Shown piece by piece: positions 45,690-59,984 of a stretch of 64,000 nt of DNA. The notes under the pieces were generated by a model. It was given only the letters and a program-made list of their open reading frames with translations, did not search any database and was not told the DNA's origin. This DNA comes from Cylindrodendrum hubeiense. Its lineage: Eukaryota > Ascomycota > Sordariomycetes > Hypocreales > Nectriaceae. Each line of letters opens with the position of its first letter. Positions within the stretch are counted from its first letter, which is position 1. The stretch is from the NCBI GenBank assembly GCA_014621425.1, contig JAANBB010000094.1:1-64000 (forward strand). Direction: 5' to 3'. Position numbers and translations under genes: made by a program.

Positions 45690-48593
45690 CTACTCGTCCT
45701 CCTCGCTCTCCTCCTCCTCTGTCGCCTCTTCTTGGCCCTCCTCGACCTCTTCCACTGCATTGGCCTCTTCAACGGCACCGCCTTCACTCTCGAGCTTCAA
45801 CCACGCATCCCACTCGGGGAATAGGTCCTCATCCTCGGTAGGGACACCAATCAGCTTGGCGACACGTCCCTTCTTGTTCTTCTCCAGGCTCTCCTTCCAC
45901 TCCGCCACAGTCGGTACTGTCAGGCTGGGCCTGTACGTCTGGGAAAAGAGGACCGCCTCGGCGTGTCGGTTAGTCTCGACCAGGATCTTCGTGCAGGCCT
46001 CGACATCACCGAGCAGCCAGCGGCATGAAAAGGCAACGTTGTGAGAGCCGGCCTCTTGCGCCTGCGCAGCAAGAGCAGCCAGGCCCTCGCGGTCACCCGT
46101 CGATGAGTGCAGGAGAAGCAGAGATCCCAGGTCCTTGGCGTGAGTGAAGCACTCGGCAGCGAGAGTCACCTCCCAAGCAGCCAGGGCAGCGTCTCCGACA
46201 GTCTTCCACTTGTGGTCGACATCAGCCTCACGTGCAAGTTCCAGCGCAGCTTCGAGCTGGTTCAGTCCAAGAGCAAGCTCGAACTTGTGCTCGGGATCCG
46301 TAGCCACCTCCAGAGCAAGCTCCTTGTGACCTTGGCCTTCCAAGAAACGGGCAATCTTGTTCAGCTGGTCTTGGGGAATCGTAGGGAGCAGCTCGGCAGC
46401 CGTCTCCATGTCCTCTCGGAGCACCAGGGTCTGATACTCCAGGACCGGTAGTGACAGACCAAACGACGTGACACCGACATCCTTGTCTGCGAGGTAGATT
46501 CGAGAATCTCTTTGGATGTAGCCCAGGATGTACAGGGGCTTATCCGAGTGAGAGACGGTGTAGGTCTGGTCGCCAACGAGGTAGTTGAGACGGTTCGTGC
46601 TGTTGGTGTAGATGAAGCAGTCGCCAACCCACTCACCAGTTCGCACGCTGATTTTGTTAGTCGGCATTCTAAAGAGTTGACATCGGTGGGATCTTACGAT
46701 TCGCTAATGTCCGTGATGACCTCAAAGGCAGCCTCAACGCCATCTTCCTCCACTTGGCCAGCTTGTACGGCCTCGACGTAGCTCTCGCGCGAGAATCGCA
46801 GTACGTAGAAGGTGTCTTCGCAGGCAATCGTCACCAGCTCTCCGCTGTCGGACCAGTAGACCTATATTATATTAGTAACCTTCGCATCGTTTTCGATCCG
46901 GGACACCAACCTGCTTGGGCTCAACCTCGATTCTCCGTACCAAGCCACCAGTGGCCCAGTCAAAGAACGAAACACCGCCCTGTCCAGTGACACCGAGTAA
47001 AACTCCACCGTGGAGTCGGTCAGCCTGGAAACCAACGTCCAAGCCGCCGGGCTTCTCGATAAAGTTCTTGTACAGCTTGACTGTCATGGGCGACTCGCGG
47101 ATGGCAAAGTCGTTGCTGTTTTCCTTGGAGGCCCAGACAAAGTCCAATGCCGATCCAAAGGCCTTGTTACGCCAAGCCAGAGCAGTGTAGATGATGTACT
47201 CGCCATCACCGCACACAGAGACGAAACGGCCGTTGGGTGAGTGGATCAGGGTCTGGGGATACACCTCGCAGGTACCGAGGTCCTTGGTGGGAAGCGAAAT
47301 CGGCTCGTTGTCCTTGACAGAGGCGTCTGTCATGATTAGCATAGAACAGCAACAGGAACAACACAAACTCACCTCCTCCCTTGATGATGGCAGAAACAAC
47401 CTCGTTGTGTCGGGCCCAGATCAGCTTGCCAGAGGGGTCCATAGACACCGCAGGCTCCTCTCGACCCAGCTTAACCACAACGGCACCATCGTCGAAACCA
47501 ACAGCAATGCCCTGCTTGCCCTTCTGGGATGAGACACACCACGCTCGCTCGAGGCTGTAGTTGAGTGACTGCTCAAATCGGTAGGTGTTGGCATGCCATA
47601 TTCTGATGGTACCGTCCTCGGAACCAGAGATGATGACGGGCAATTCGGGGTGGTAGCAGGCGAATGAGACGTTGTTGGTGTGGCCCTCGAGGGTAGCAAT
47701 CAGGGACTTGGTGGTGTAATCCCAAATCTTGACTGTTCGGTCGTCTGAGGTGGTCAAAAGGTAAGGCTTGTCGGAGTGAGGGTAGTAGTCGACGTGGTTG
47801 ACACCCTTGGTCTCGTGGGCTTCGAGGGTGAAGTTGGGGGTTGAAGATCCCAAGCTCCAGATCTTGACGGTGCGGTCAAGACAAGCCGAGGCAAAAGTGT
47901 TTGTATCCTTGGGGTTGATGGCAAGACCCATGACATAGTGGCCGTGGCCCTCAAACACCTGCACACATTTCCAGCCCTTGTCCCAATCCCACAGCTTAAT
48001 GGTCATGTCATCGGAAGCGGTAAGCACGAAAGGCTGCGTAGGGTGGACGGCGATCGCTCGGATGTAGTCGGGGTGCGCCTCAAACGAGGTGATCTTCTCA
48101 GAGGTGTTGTAGTTGTAGACACGTAGTTGGAAGTCATCGGATCCGCAAACGATCCAGTTCTTTCGGGCAATGAATCGACCGGCGCGGACGGGGACATCGG
48201 TCAGCTCGAAGGTCTTGACGATCTGCTGCGTCTCGTGAGACCAGATGTAGACGTGGCCTGTAGGAGGTCAGCTTCGAGAACCTCGCTGTGAGGCGGCGAC
48301 GGTCAGGGCATACCGCTGTAGAGGGTAGTGAGGATCCATGGCTCATGGGGGTGAAAGTCAATGCCCTTGACTCGCTCGCTGCGGGCGTAGAGCTGGCGCT
48401 GTTGTCGCAACTGGTGTCAGCTTGGGATCGCAACGGGGTTGAAGCACGGGAGGTCAAGGTCCGGGAGAGAGGGGGACGGGGAGACGGGGACGGGGACGGG
48501 GAGAGGGCGAGCGAAAACAAGTGCCGCATAGGGGAATTGCAACAGCGCATCGCCGTGATCCAACGCAGCACTGACCTTGACGTCTAACTTCAT
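45690..48593 (-). CDS. sec27: Coatomer subunit beta-prime (COPI coat)
   Basis: Six exons, 48593-48576, 48398-48314, 48257-47373, 47326-46911, 46861-46698 and 46668-45690, giving 848 residues, the normal length. The 18 bp first exon encodes MKLDVK and joins [20 protein letters not shown], the conserved N terminus. A seven-blade WD40 propeller follows ([67 protein letters not shown]). Next come the second beta-propeller and the alpha-solenoid ([26 protein letters not shown]-type repeats). The end is acidic (EEEESEEDE). Beta-prime binds KKXX cargo tails and builds the COPI coat for Golgi-to-ER retrieval. It should be essential. The start was fixed by the tiny exon; the ATG at 48027 would lose the first WD repeats. 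Confidence 0.96.
48465..48508. repeat. GGGGACGG-type G-rich tract in sec27 intron 1
   Basis: Plus strand shows repeated GGGGACGGG units (C-rich on the coding strand). It lies wholly inside the 177 bp first intron. Confidence 0.7.
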
Positions 48594-50554
48594 CTTGGCG
48601 GTAGGTGTCGCAGTGTCGCAGAGGTGAAGAGGCAAGCTGTCCAGGCCAGGGCGGTGATGTCGAAGGACGTAGTGGGGTCAGCGGCAGGAGTCCCTGGAAG
48701 TGGCCACCATGCAGCGCTACAACAAGACGTCGCGTGTGTTTGTAGAGGGAAATTCGGGAAAAGTCGAAATATTACAGGCGAGATGGAGGCCGTCTACTGC
48801 GTCAATCGTTAAACCCAAGTTTGGCAGCAGCTCGGAGCTCCTGTTGCACATGAATTTCGAGCTTCTCGAAAATGTGTCCTGCGGCTGTTGCCAGCCTGGC
48901 CACGAGGTTTCTGCCTGATGTGTCAGGCCGCCGCCTCCTTATCGCCAGGGGCCACGCTGCTACAGTGTGGTGGCTGATTGCTCCCTAGAAAAGGGGCGCC
49001 CATGGAGGGGTCTAGGGTAGTAGTGGTTGACCAGAGTGTTGAGATTCATTCAACTCAGCTGAACTTGTTGCCTGGCCCCTTGAGATCAATTGAGGAACTA
49101 TATGCCTGGGTTGCGTGTCCCGAAGCAGATCTGCCCGCCATCGGGCGGTGCTGGTGGGATCATCTCGATACCTACCTCACATCGTCATCTCCGTGAATCC
49201 GGAATCCGCGGAGGCCAGGGAGGTGTCTCTGTTCTCAGAGTTGGATGCCTCCCTCCCTCGTACCCGAAATAGATTTCTCCTCCAAGTAACCAGTTCGTCT
49301 GGTGTTAGTAGCTGAGGACGCGCCTCTCCCTGGTGTAGTACAGCTGAACCAGTCAGCTTCATGAAAGTTGATGGTTTGCCCACATCGCACGCATGGTCCA
49401 CCAGCGTCGATGCAACATGGCTTAGCTGCTTTGCGTTTATTGCGAGATGGACCATCCTGCTTCCTATTAAAAGCAATTGTTCCACCATCACGAATCGATC
49501 CCCACCTGTCAGAAACGAAGCACAGATGGTTTGCGTCCAACGTACTTCCACACGTCGCATCTCCCTCTGACATCCCTCTCACATCTCTCTCAAACCGTGG
49601 CTGTACACGGACGGACACGCACGCCCCTTCCTTTCCTGGCTTGCCTGGCTTCCCTGGCTGGGGTTGGGCTGCGTGAATCTCGAATAAGCAACGGCTAACC
49701 TACTGCAGAACTTGTAATTAGGACTCTTCATCTCATCTGCCCTCGAACAGGGCTCCGTGATATTGCATTGGACCGTGGCGGCTCAACCGAAAGCAAAAAG
49801 ACCACAGCGTTCTAGACGCCGCACAGTCGGCGGCCCACGATAGCCACTTAGGCGCACTGTATCCCCAGTGCCACCCCGCAACAGCGCACCCTGACACCGT
49901 CCCCGGTCACAGTGCGAGTCTCAGCCGCCTGCCCCGGGTTAGCAGGTCCCACTGCGCCCACTGGCGGCCGGGCCACTGGACACTCACTGGACGGCGCTGG
50001 CCACTGGCGGCCACTGGCACCCAAAACCACCTAAGCCGCAATCTGATGGGCCCTGGAATCCTGGATTTCATCATCCCTTTCTCCCATCCTGGTAGTGCAC
50101 CACTGTACCTACTACTTACTCGCTACTCCTGCTTCGCCTCCCTCTCCTCCTCGACCTCGACCTCGACCTCAACCTCGAACCCTCTCGAACAGCATCGATT
50201 TCCCGCCCTTTCCCTCTCCTTTTCAACTCGCGATCCCCCGCCATCGCCGTGCCCTGCGCTCTCTCCATCGCCAGTCCTCCACGCGGCCCGACCACGCGCC
50301 TCCACACCTGTCCGTGTCTGCGGGGTTACAAATCGCCCACCTGCTTGAGCCCAACGGCTGCATCGCATCCGCCACGCCATCACATCTCGTGCTTGCTCCG
50401 AGCCTCCCCAGCCAGCGCAGAGCACACCACATAGTCCGGCTTTCCATCGCCTCGTCTTCCGGAACCTCGTCGTCGACCCCGTCGTCGACCTGGCCCCCCG
50501 ACACCACTGAGCCCCTCGCAAATACCTCGCTGGCCCAGACGCCTCGTCGCAACC
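48594..50554. other. Divergent intergenic region between sec27 and sch9
   Basis: 2 kb holding both promoters. A long CT-rich leader with TCGACCTCGACC-type repeats (about 50110-50180) precedes sch9. Upstream ATGs (50046, 50095) are out of frame with sch9 and could be uORFs if transcription starts that far up. No gene is supported. Confidence 0.5.
50110..50180 (+). promoter_or_regulatory. CT-rich leader tract of sch9
   Basis: Pyrimidine-rich run with (CTCGAC) hexamer repeats, as is common just upstream of transcription starts of well-expressed fungal genes. Its role is inferred. Confidence 0.4.
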
Positions 50555-52758
50555 ATGTCGTCGTGGAACCTCACAAAGAGTACGTCTTGCCTTCGTCTTC
50601 ATCTCCGTCCTCTCCTCCATCCATTCCCCTCTACTTCATTCATACTCTCTCCTATGTGATTTATGCGTGGCATGTTGCATCACCCTCACCTCACCTCACC
50701 TCGCCTCGCCTCTCCTCTCCATGACCAACCCCCCCAAGGCTGACCATGACTTCCAGAGTTAAAGGAAACCCATCTCGGTCCTCTGAGCCCCTTTTCCCGA
50801 TCGCCGTCTACCTCTACCATCACAACAGATAAAGAGGAAAAGGGACAACCGAGCGCGGGTGCCGTGACCCCGACGACCGACAATGCTATCGGTGAGTGCT
50901 GTAGTAGGATGCTTGTTGGACTAGACTGACTGTTGAGAAGCCGCCTCCGAGGCCATGACCCAGGCACCCGTCGTTAAGCCCCCCAAGCCCGGTATTCTGG
51001 TTGTCACTCTCCACGAGGGACATGGATTCGCTCTGCCAGAGCAGCATCGAAATGCCTTTACGTCCTCACACCAAGGGTCGATGTCACAAGGCAACGCCCT
51101 GAATATGGCGGGCTCTGTGCGGCCACCTTCGTCACAACGCGGTGCCCCAGGATCCTTCGTGAACGGAGCCAATCGACCTCACTCGTCCGCCGGTGGCTTT
51201 ACTGGCATCCCAACCAACCACGGCCGAATCTCTGGCAAGTACATGCCGTACGCTCTTCTCGATTTCGACAAGGTCCAGGTCTTTGTCAACTCGGTCGACG
51301 GAAACCCAGAGAACCCTCTGTGGGCTGGTGGCAACACCCAGTACAAGTTCGATGTTTCAAGAGTAACGGAGCTAGTGATTCACCTCTACATGCGCAACCC
51401 TACCGCCCCCCCAGGATCGGGACGTAGCCAGGACATCTTCTTGGGTGTCGCACGAATCAACCCCCGGTTCGAGGAGAGACAGCCATTCGTGGAGGATCCC
51501 AAGGCGAGCAAGAAGGATCGCGAGAAGGCATTGGCCGAGCATACCGCCCGCCACAAGGGTGAAGGCCACCGTGGCGCCGAGTGGGTCGATGTGCAGTACG
51601 GCTCTGGTAAGATCAAGATTGGCGTCGAGTACGTCGAGACGCGAGCCGGCAAGCTCAAGATTGAGGACTTTAAGCTCCTCAAGGTCGTGGGCAAGGGCAG
51701 CTTCGGCAAGGTCATGCAGGTGCGCAAGAAGGACACGAACCGAATCTACGCCCTCAAGACGATCCGCAAGGCACACATCATTTCTCGATCCGAAGTGGCC
51801 CATACCCTGGCCGAAAGGTCTGTGCTGGCGCAGATCAACAACCCCTTCATCGTCCCTCTCAAGTTCAGTTTCCAGTCACCAGAGAAGCTGTACTTTGTGT
51901 TGGCCTTTGTCAACGGAGGCGAGCTGTTCCACCACCTGCAAAAGGAGCACCGGTTCGACGTCAACCGATCCCGATTTTACACGGCTGAGCTGCTGTGCGC
52001 CCTGGAATGCCTCCACGGATTCAACGTCATCTACCGCGATCTCAAGCCCGAGAACATCCTGCTTGATTACCAGGGCCACATTGCCCTCTGTGATTTTGGC
52101 CTGTGCAAGCTGGACATGAAGGATGAGGACCGAACCAACACTTTCTGTGGCACCCCCGAGTACCTGGCACCAGAGCTGCTCATGGGACAAGGCTACAACA
52201 AGACGGTCGATTGGTGGACCCTGGGCGTCTTGCTCTACGAGATGTTGACGGGTCTGCCTCCTTTCTACGACGAGAACACCAACGAGATGTACCGCAAGAT
52301 TCTTTCCGAGCCTCTTCACTTCTCGGACGTTGTACCACCCGCGGCCAAGGATCTTCTTACGAAGCTGTTGAACCGAAACCCCGACGAGCGACTGGGAGCC
52401 AAGGGATCTGCCGAGATCAAGGCGCACCCCTTCTTCCACGCCATCGACTGGCGCAAGCTGCTCCAGCGCAAGTATGAGCCTACCTTCAAGCCCAATGTTG
52501 TAAGTAACGCCCCGTTCTCGTGTAAATGACATGTGCTGACTCGGATTGTAGGCGGATGCACTGGACACTACCAACTTTGACCCCGAGTTCACTTCGGAGG
52601 CGCCCCAAGACTCCTTCGTCGACGGTCCTATGCTGTCACAGACGATGCAGAACCAGTTCGAGGGATTCAGTTACAACCGACCGATTGCGGGCCTGGGAGA
52701 TGCTGGCGGCAGTGTCAAGGACCCTTCGTTTGTCGGAAGCTTGACGGATAACCGATAG
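50555..52758 (+). CDS. sch9: AGC-family Ser/Thr protein kinase Sch9 (C2 plus kinase)
   Basis: Four exons, 50555-50579, 50757-50891, 50941-52499 and 52552-52758, giving 641 residues. The N terminus MSSWNLTKKLKETHLGPLS is the conserved fungal Sch9 start and depends on the 25 bp first exon. A C2-like domain follows (PGILVVTLHEGHGFALPEQH to about residue 230). The kinase domain has GKGSFGKV, ALKTIRKAH (Lys), the catalytic loop YRDLKPEN (Tyr in place of the usual His), CDFGLCKLDMKDEDRTNTFC and GTPEYLAPE (T-loop), then the AGC tail with the hydrophobic motif FEGFSYN in exon 4. Sch9 is phosphorylated by TORC1 and controls ribosome production, stress tolerance and growth. Without the last intron the protein would stop before the hydrophobic motif. 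Confidence 0.95.
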
Positions 52759-54900
52759 ACTGCGATTGGTGTATTCGGGGGAAGTGGTGAAGGTGAAGTG
52801 AAGGCGAGGGATGAGAGCCTCGCAAGGGCGCAAGGAGAATAGACGGCGAGCAGGCTCGAGTCTGGGAGGCGGCTCATGACACAAGAACGAGCGAGCCAGG
52901 ATGCCCTCCTTGCACGATGACCATTATGCCTGTTGGACGGATGCGGGTGGGTAGGGATGGAAAGGGAGAGTCTTGCTGCTGATAGGATGACCATCTTGGA
53001 CGGACAAGAGGGAGAAAGGCTAGATGAGATAGATAGGACTAAGCCTTGAAGAAGGGGGCCTTGAGTATAAATAAGGATGTACGTTCGCTCAGATGATGAG
53101 TCTTGTGGTGTTGATGTGGAGTCGATTTCGTCATTGTTGTTGTATAGTCTTTACTTGAAGGGGAGTCGCTTGGAAATGTCTACGTAGTGCGGTAGGGAAC
53201 AGTGGGGGTTGGTGGGGTGGGTGAATATGAATTATTGGGGGACCACCATCTTGAGAATCTGAGATGCAATGCGAGACATGCTAAAAGTGAGGCTAAAAAA
53301 AAAGTGATGGCTGAATGATCAGTGAGTGGGCCGGTGGGTGGTTCGGCGAGGTGGCCGAGGAGGCCGAGGAGATGTGTGAGAGCGAGCGAGGGCCAGCGAA
53401 GCCAGCGAGGGCCAAGGAGGAGTTCGGCATTCGCCATGGTCACCGCGGTGTGTCAGCATGGCGCTAATTCCCGCGGGCAATGGAGAAGAAGGGTTTGAAG
53501 GGATTGACGGAAATGGCTTGTCCGGTCGGCATCGACGCCGGAGCCGGAGACGGGGACGGAGATGGAGACTTGTGGGTGGAGCTCCATGAGGATGGGGGAT
53601 GGAAAATGGAGCATTGACTGGAGGGGATCACTAAGCGTGATTACAGATTACAGAGCCGAGGCGGGGTGGATAGGGATGCGAATTGATGGATATGCGTACT
53701 ATGTAGTGTCCGTAGGTTCCGTAGTGGCCGTAGGATCCGGAGCCTCATGTCGAGATATCTGGAGATGATAAAGTCTTGGTCATGTTATGAAAGCTGGATG
53801 GTTTGCTGAGTGAGAAATGTCCAAGCAGCGATGCAGTGCGGCCAGCGGCGGGGGGTGGGGGGTGTCTACTGCGTGCCTAGCAAGGTCTAAGGTAGGAGGA
53901 GAGGTCGCGGCCCCCACTGCGATACCCGACGGGAGAGCTGTAATGTAGGGAGTTACCAACTGTCAGGCACCTCGCAGTGGGCGGCATGCGCTGGAGTGCA
54001 GCCGCCATTGGAGGGGCTATGGGGTTGCAAGCTTTGGCGGGGTTCTCATCGCGACGGGACCATCTGTACTACACTACCACTGCCACTACCCAACGGACGA
54101 AGCACAGTAGCTCATCCGACGAGAGAGCTCCAGTGGCTTTACCCACCCCCCAACAAGTTTCATTTTCGGGACCTGACGCACACCTGATGCAGGTAGAGTC
54201 GCTCGTTTGGTCCGGGCAGAGGCCTGGAGGCGGTCCCGATTCCGGATGGCAGCGTCTGAATTTTGAGGCCAGAGAGGGGTTGTCTGGATCCTGGCCGTAT
54301 TCAATCTCGCATGCCGCCTGGTCCCTCGTCCCTCCTTGCTCATCGTCCCTCCTCATCTGTTATCCCTCACCTTCAATCTTTCATCTTGCATCTTGCATCT
54401 GAGCCGGCCTATTGATTCCCCCTATCGATCCCCCGTGTCCGCCATCCAGGTACGTTGATTGACATCATCTGCTCCATCATCCGCTATATCATGTGAAAAC
54501 GACGCTCGGTGGCATCATGCCCCACGTTCCCTGTCCCGCCGGCGCCGCACTGCGCTCCCTGCCCCTCTTCCGCCGCGCCACGCCGACCTGAGGTGAGGTG
54601 TGAGGTGTGATGCTTGGTGAGGTGGGGTGGCTTTGACCTCAGGAACCCGGAACGTCAGGAAGGAGCTGCCATAACCTGCTTGCCAGGTGGTTGCCCTACC
54701 TACCGTCCATACCTCCCTACCTACCTACAATATCACTCCTCTCCTCTCCTCTCCTCTTCTTTTATCTTCTTCTTCTTCTACTCCATCATTCCTCCCCTCT
54801 ACCCAAAACCAGCATCTCCTTTGCTGTCAAGCTCTTCTCTAATCTAATCCTCCTCCCGCTTCCAGTTCCCTCCCCCGCACCTCTCCCACGACCAAAAAAA
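52759..54900. other. Intergenic between sch9 and pgi1
   Basis: 3' UTR of sch9, then spacer and the pgi1 promoter. Visible are GGGGACGG-like repeats near 53534-53570, GAGGTGTGAGGTGTGA repeats near 54590-54612, and a CT-rich tract at 54727-54780. The 141-codon frame at 53977-54402 is unsupported. Confidence 0.45.
54727..54780 (+). promoter_or_regulatory. CT-rich core-promoter tract of pgi1
   Basis: Near-perfect CTCCT/CTTCTT run ending about 120 bp before the ATG. Such tracts mark transcription start regions of strongly expressed glycolytic genes in filamentous fungi. Confidence 0.5.
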
Positions 54901-56720
<1,820 letters not shown>

Positions 56721-59260
56721 AGAAAAAGGAGGAATAAGATGGGTGTCATGATTCGGACAAGAGCGCCGCCGAGCACGGGATGATTGATGTTAATGTATGA
56801 AACGAGACAAAAAGCTAATTGGGACTGGATGCCAGTGGCCCAAAATTGCAAAGTTGACCATTCAGTGTTTGTGTCTTGTTCAAGTGATGACCGTCGTAGA
56901 TGCCCGGGGGATATCGACCATAACAGCGGACTGTCGAGCGTAACGACGGACTTTTTGAGCTCAGCTACATGGCCCGATGGTTTCAGCTCGAGTTTATTTG
57001 TTCGTCTAATGAGGTCTGACGAGTTGAGATGACCGAAAGAATTGACTGTTGGTTAGCTGATAAGACACTTGACAGCCGATCTCTCAGTCCATTCCCGGGT
57101 GCCACCCTAGAGAAGGACATGGTCTAGGATTAAACCATCTCGATCCGTGCGATGTCGGATACTCGCCAGTTCTTGGCCTCGGCATTAGCCCGAGAGCAGT
57201 TGATTTTCATATTGACCAGGATGCTGACGGGGATCTGGGATTCCACCCATAACACTTACAGCAAAGGACGAAGCAGACGCCGAGAAGGGATGGTATCATG
57301 ACGAGCTACCCGACATGTCCCTTACTGCATCGAGCAACTGAGAAGCCCCGGGAGAAGTCGGGGTTAAGTCTGGGGTAGGGACCATGGATTGATATTGGCC
57401 CAATGTGAGGTGAGGTGGCACCGGGGGACGAGGTATAATTGATGGACGACTGACAATGCAGAAATGTGAGGCGGGAGAGGCGGCCTGTCTCATGATTGCT
57501 GATGATCCGGCCGGCCGGTGGTCAGCATTACAAGGACATCCAAGGACATTGGTACAGAATAGACTACGGGACTGTACTGAACAGGACCTCACTCGTCACT
57601 ACGACCCCAAACGCCCACGTGTGTGTCTCATACAGATACATACAGAATCAGGTGCATGGTGGCTTCGGGAGAGCACCAGGAAGCCGGCCCAGCTGTACCT
57701 ATCAGAGGCACCATCCAACCCTCTGGAGCTCTGGAGGCTGTCAGCCGTTAAGACCGTGCCGGTCTCTTGTGTCCCATTTCGCGGAGACGTGGATGCACGA
57801 TTGGTGGGGTTGACGGGGTCGTCGCGGGGAAACGGAGAGGAACTGGTGGCCGTCGGAGCGTAGCCGAAATGGGGGGAAAACCTGGGGTCGAGCAAAGGGA
57901 CATGGCGTGATGGGGAAGGAGTCTCCTGTTTTTGTTTATGTCTCCTGTTTGCATAGGGCCGTTTAGGAGTCCTCGTTTACGGGTCCGGGCCGAGAAGTGT
58001 GAGATGGTGCTATAGTAAGGGGTCCGGGATATGAGGCTTTACTTTGCGTGCGGTTTTCGCATCGCACCCTGGCCGAGAGAAGGTCCATCGTGAGGATGAC
58101 GAATAACTGCGGCAAAGGCGAGTCATCGAATTCACCCCCTTCGGGGGGCCTTGCCAAGCGCGGCGAAGTTGGGACTGGCCAAACTCCACTCACACTGGGT
58201 TCACGATGTTTGATGCGCTGGGCGGCGGTACGGACAATCGAGACCGTTCCGGGACCACTCTAGTGGGCACCGCCCGGGCAGACAAGGGCGTATTTCCAGG
58301 GGTGCGTGACGTTGCCACTTGGGCGGTTTGGTTTCGGGAGAGTGAGTGACGAGAGTCGTCCTGGCCGGGGTTGGATATGGGAGTCGGTTTCGGCATTGGA
58401 GCGCATGGTATAGAGTCATGATGATCATTCCTAGGAATAGATTGTGGCATATGCGACAGACTAATGGTCGAGTCCGGTGTAGACACGGGTTTACTTGATT
58501 GCCCCTGAGTTGTCGGATTGTCTCTCTATGTTATCTTCTGATGGCGTACTCGTGATCGCTTACAGAGCAACAGGCGCAGTCACAAGCAAAGAAGCGTCTG
58601 ATTGAATGCAAATGGCAACTGGGAGGCCGTCAAGAAACCGCGATACGCGACAATCACAGCGCACGCACGTCGGAGGATCCGGCGACCAACTCCAGCCGTA
58701 GCAGGATGGTATCGTCATTACCAATGGGACGGCGGCACCGTGGCACTTCGTCCCTGCAACGGAGAGGCAAAAACAGGCGCTTGTCAAGCTTGTCGAATGC
58801 AGCCCAACGATCCATCCATGCCAAGAGGGAACCGGTTCTCCACTGAGGGGACGTCGGGACGGGCGCGGATTTGCTGGGCGCAGGCGACGCTGACGCTGGC
58901 GCTGGCGTTATCTCTGGCCATCTGGGACGGTGCAAAACTGTGGGACTCGTTGCTTAACGGAGTTGGCAGACGGAGGCTGTGCCCCCAGCTGGGCTTGGGC
59001 TTTTTGCCCCCGGCGAGAGACGGCATGTCGGGCGTGTGCTCCGGCTCGGAGAGATGCAAGCCAGGATAGGAGATGAGGTCTTTTCCGTTTCAGTCCAGTG
59101 GTTGCTGAGTGCGGGAATTAGTCAATATGCTGGATCTAGGCAGGTTTGGTAGATGAGCAAGAAGCAGAAACAGGTGATGAATAAGGAGAAACAAGGCGAA
59201 ACGAAGACGCCCTCGGTGGTTCTACGGTAGCCAGCCGCACGGAGCGACTCGGAGGGCGTA

Positions 59261-59330
59261 CTGGGGATGGGGACGGGGGATGGGGACGGGGATGTGGACG
59301 GGGATGTGGACGGAGGGGGATGTACGCAGA
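59261..59330. repeat. G-rich hexamer tract (GGGGAT/GGGACG)
   Basis: About ten imperfect 6 bp units with runs of four or more G on the plus strand. It is non-coding. Confidence 0.75.
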
Positions 59331-59956
59331 CGGGGCTGGCGGATGGATCCACGGACGTTTGGACCATGGGGAATATTTCCGGTGGGTTGATTGGGATGAC
59401 TGTGTCACTGTGTAAGAAGCGACTGGGAATAGTCTGGGAAGGGATCCGGGAGGATAATCAGATCAGGGCATGTGGAACCGAAGTGCTGGCAGATGGGCGA
59501 GCCCAAGCGGATCGAACCGAGGCCCCTGCCGGGTTGAGCATTATGCCGAAACATGGGACAGGACATGGGCTAACGCAAGATTGAATAAACAAGGGGTCCA
59601 TTCAACATGAGCATGGGGAGGGAGGCCCGAACAATAGGGCCGTAACAGCGGCTGCGCAGTGTACTATGTACGTTATGGACATGAGGTTGCGGATGATGGG
59701 CATGAGCATGATGGAGGGTTGGATGGAGGGGTTCGACGGCAGGCAATGACGTAGCGGGCATGCACTGTACCTCTTTGGGCCACAGGGGACTTGGACCCTG
59801 CGAGGGCCTCGCTGCGAGCGCCCCAGGCCACGGCTTCACGTTCCGTCGCCGGATTCACTCCCTGCGCTGCAGTGCCTCGGAGGCTGCGAGTGCCGAGGGC
59901 AAGGGCACGATACCATGCCACTGCGCGCTTCGTGCTGCTCGTCGTCTGCTCGCATG

Positions 59957-59984
59957 TGTGCGTGCGTGCGTGCGTGCGTGTGCG
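59957..59984. repeat. (TGCG)n microsatellite
   Basis: Six to seven tandem TGCG units, partly degenerate at the ends. Confidence 0.85.

Noticed and set aside
50095..50724. 209-codon plus frame spanning the sch9 leader and first exon
   Set aside because: It is out of frame with the conserved MSSWNLTK start and is Ser/Pro-rich from the CT-rich leader; at most part of it is a uORF.
59500..59580. tRNA-like GGTTCGATCC on the minus strand with AGCCCA/TGGGCT ends
   Set aside because: The T-stem does not pair beyond one base pair and no D-arm or anticodon stem forms, so it is not a tRNA.
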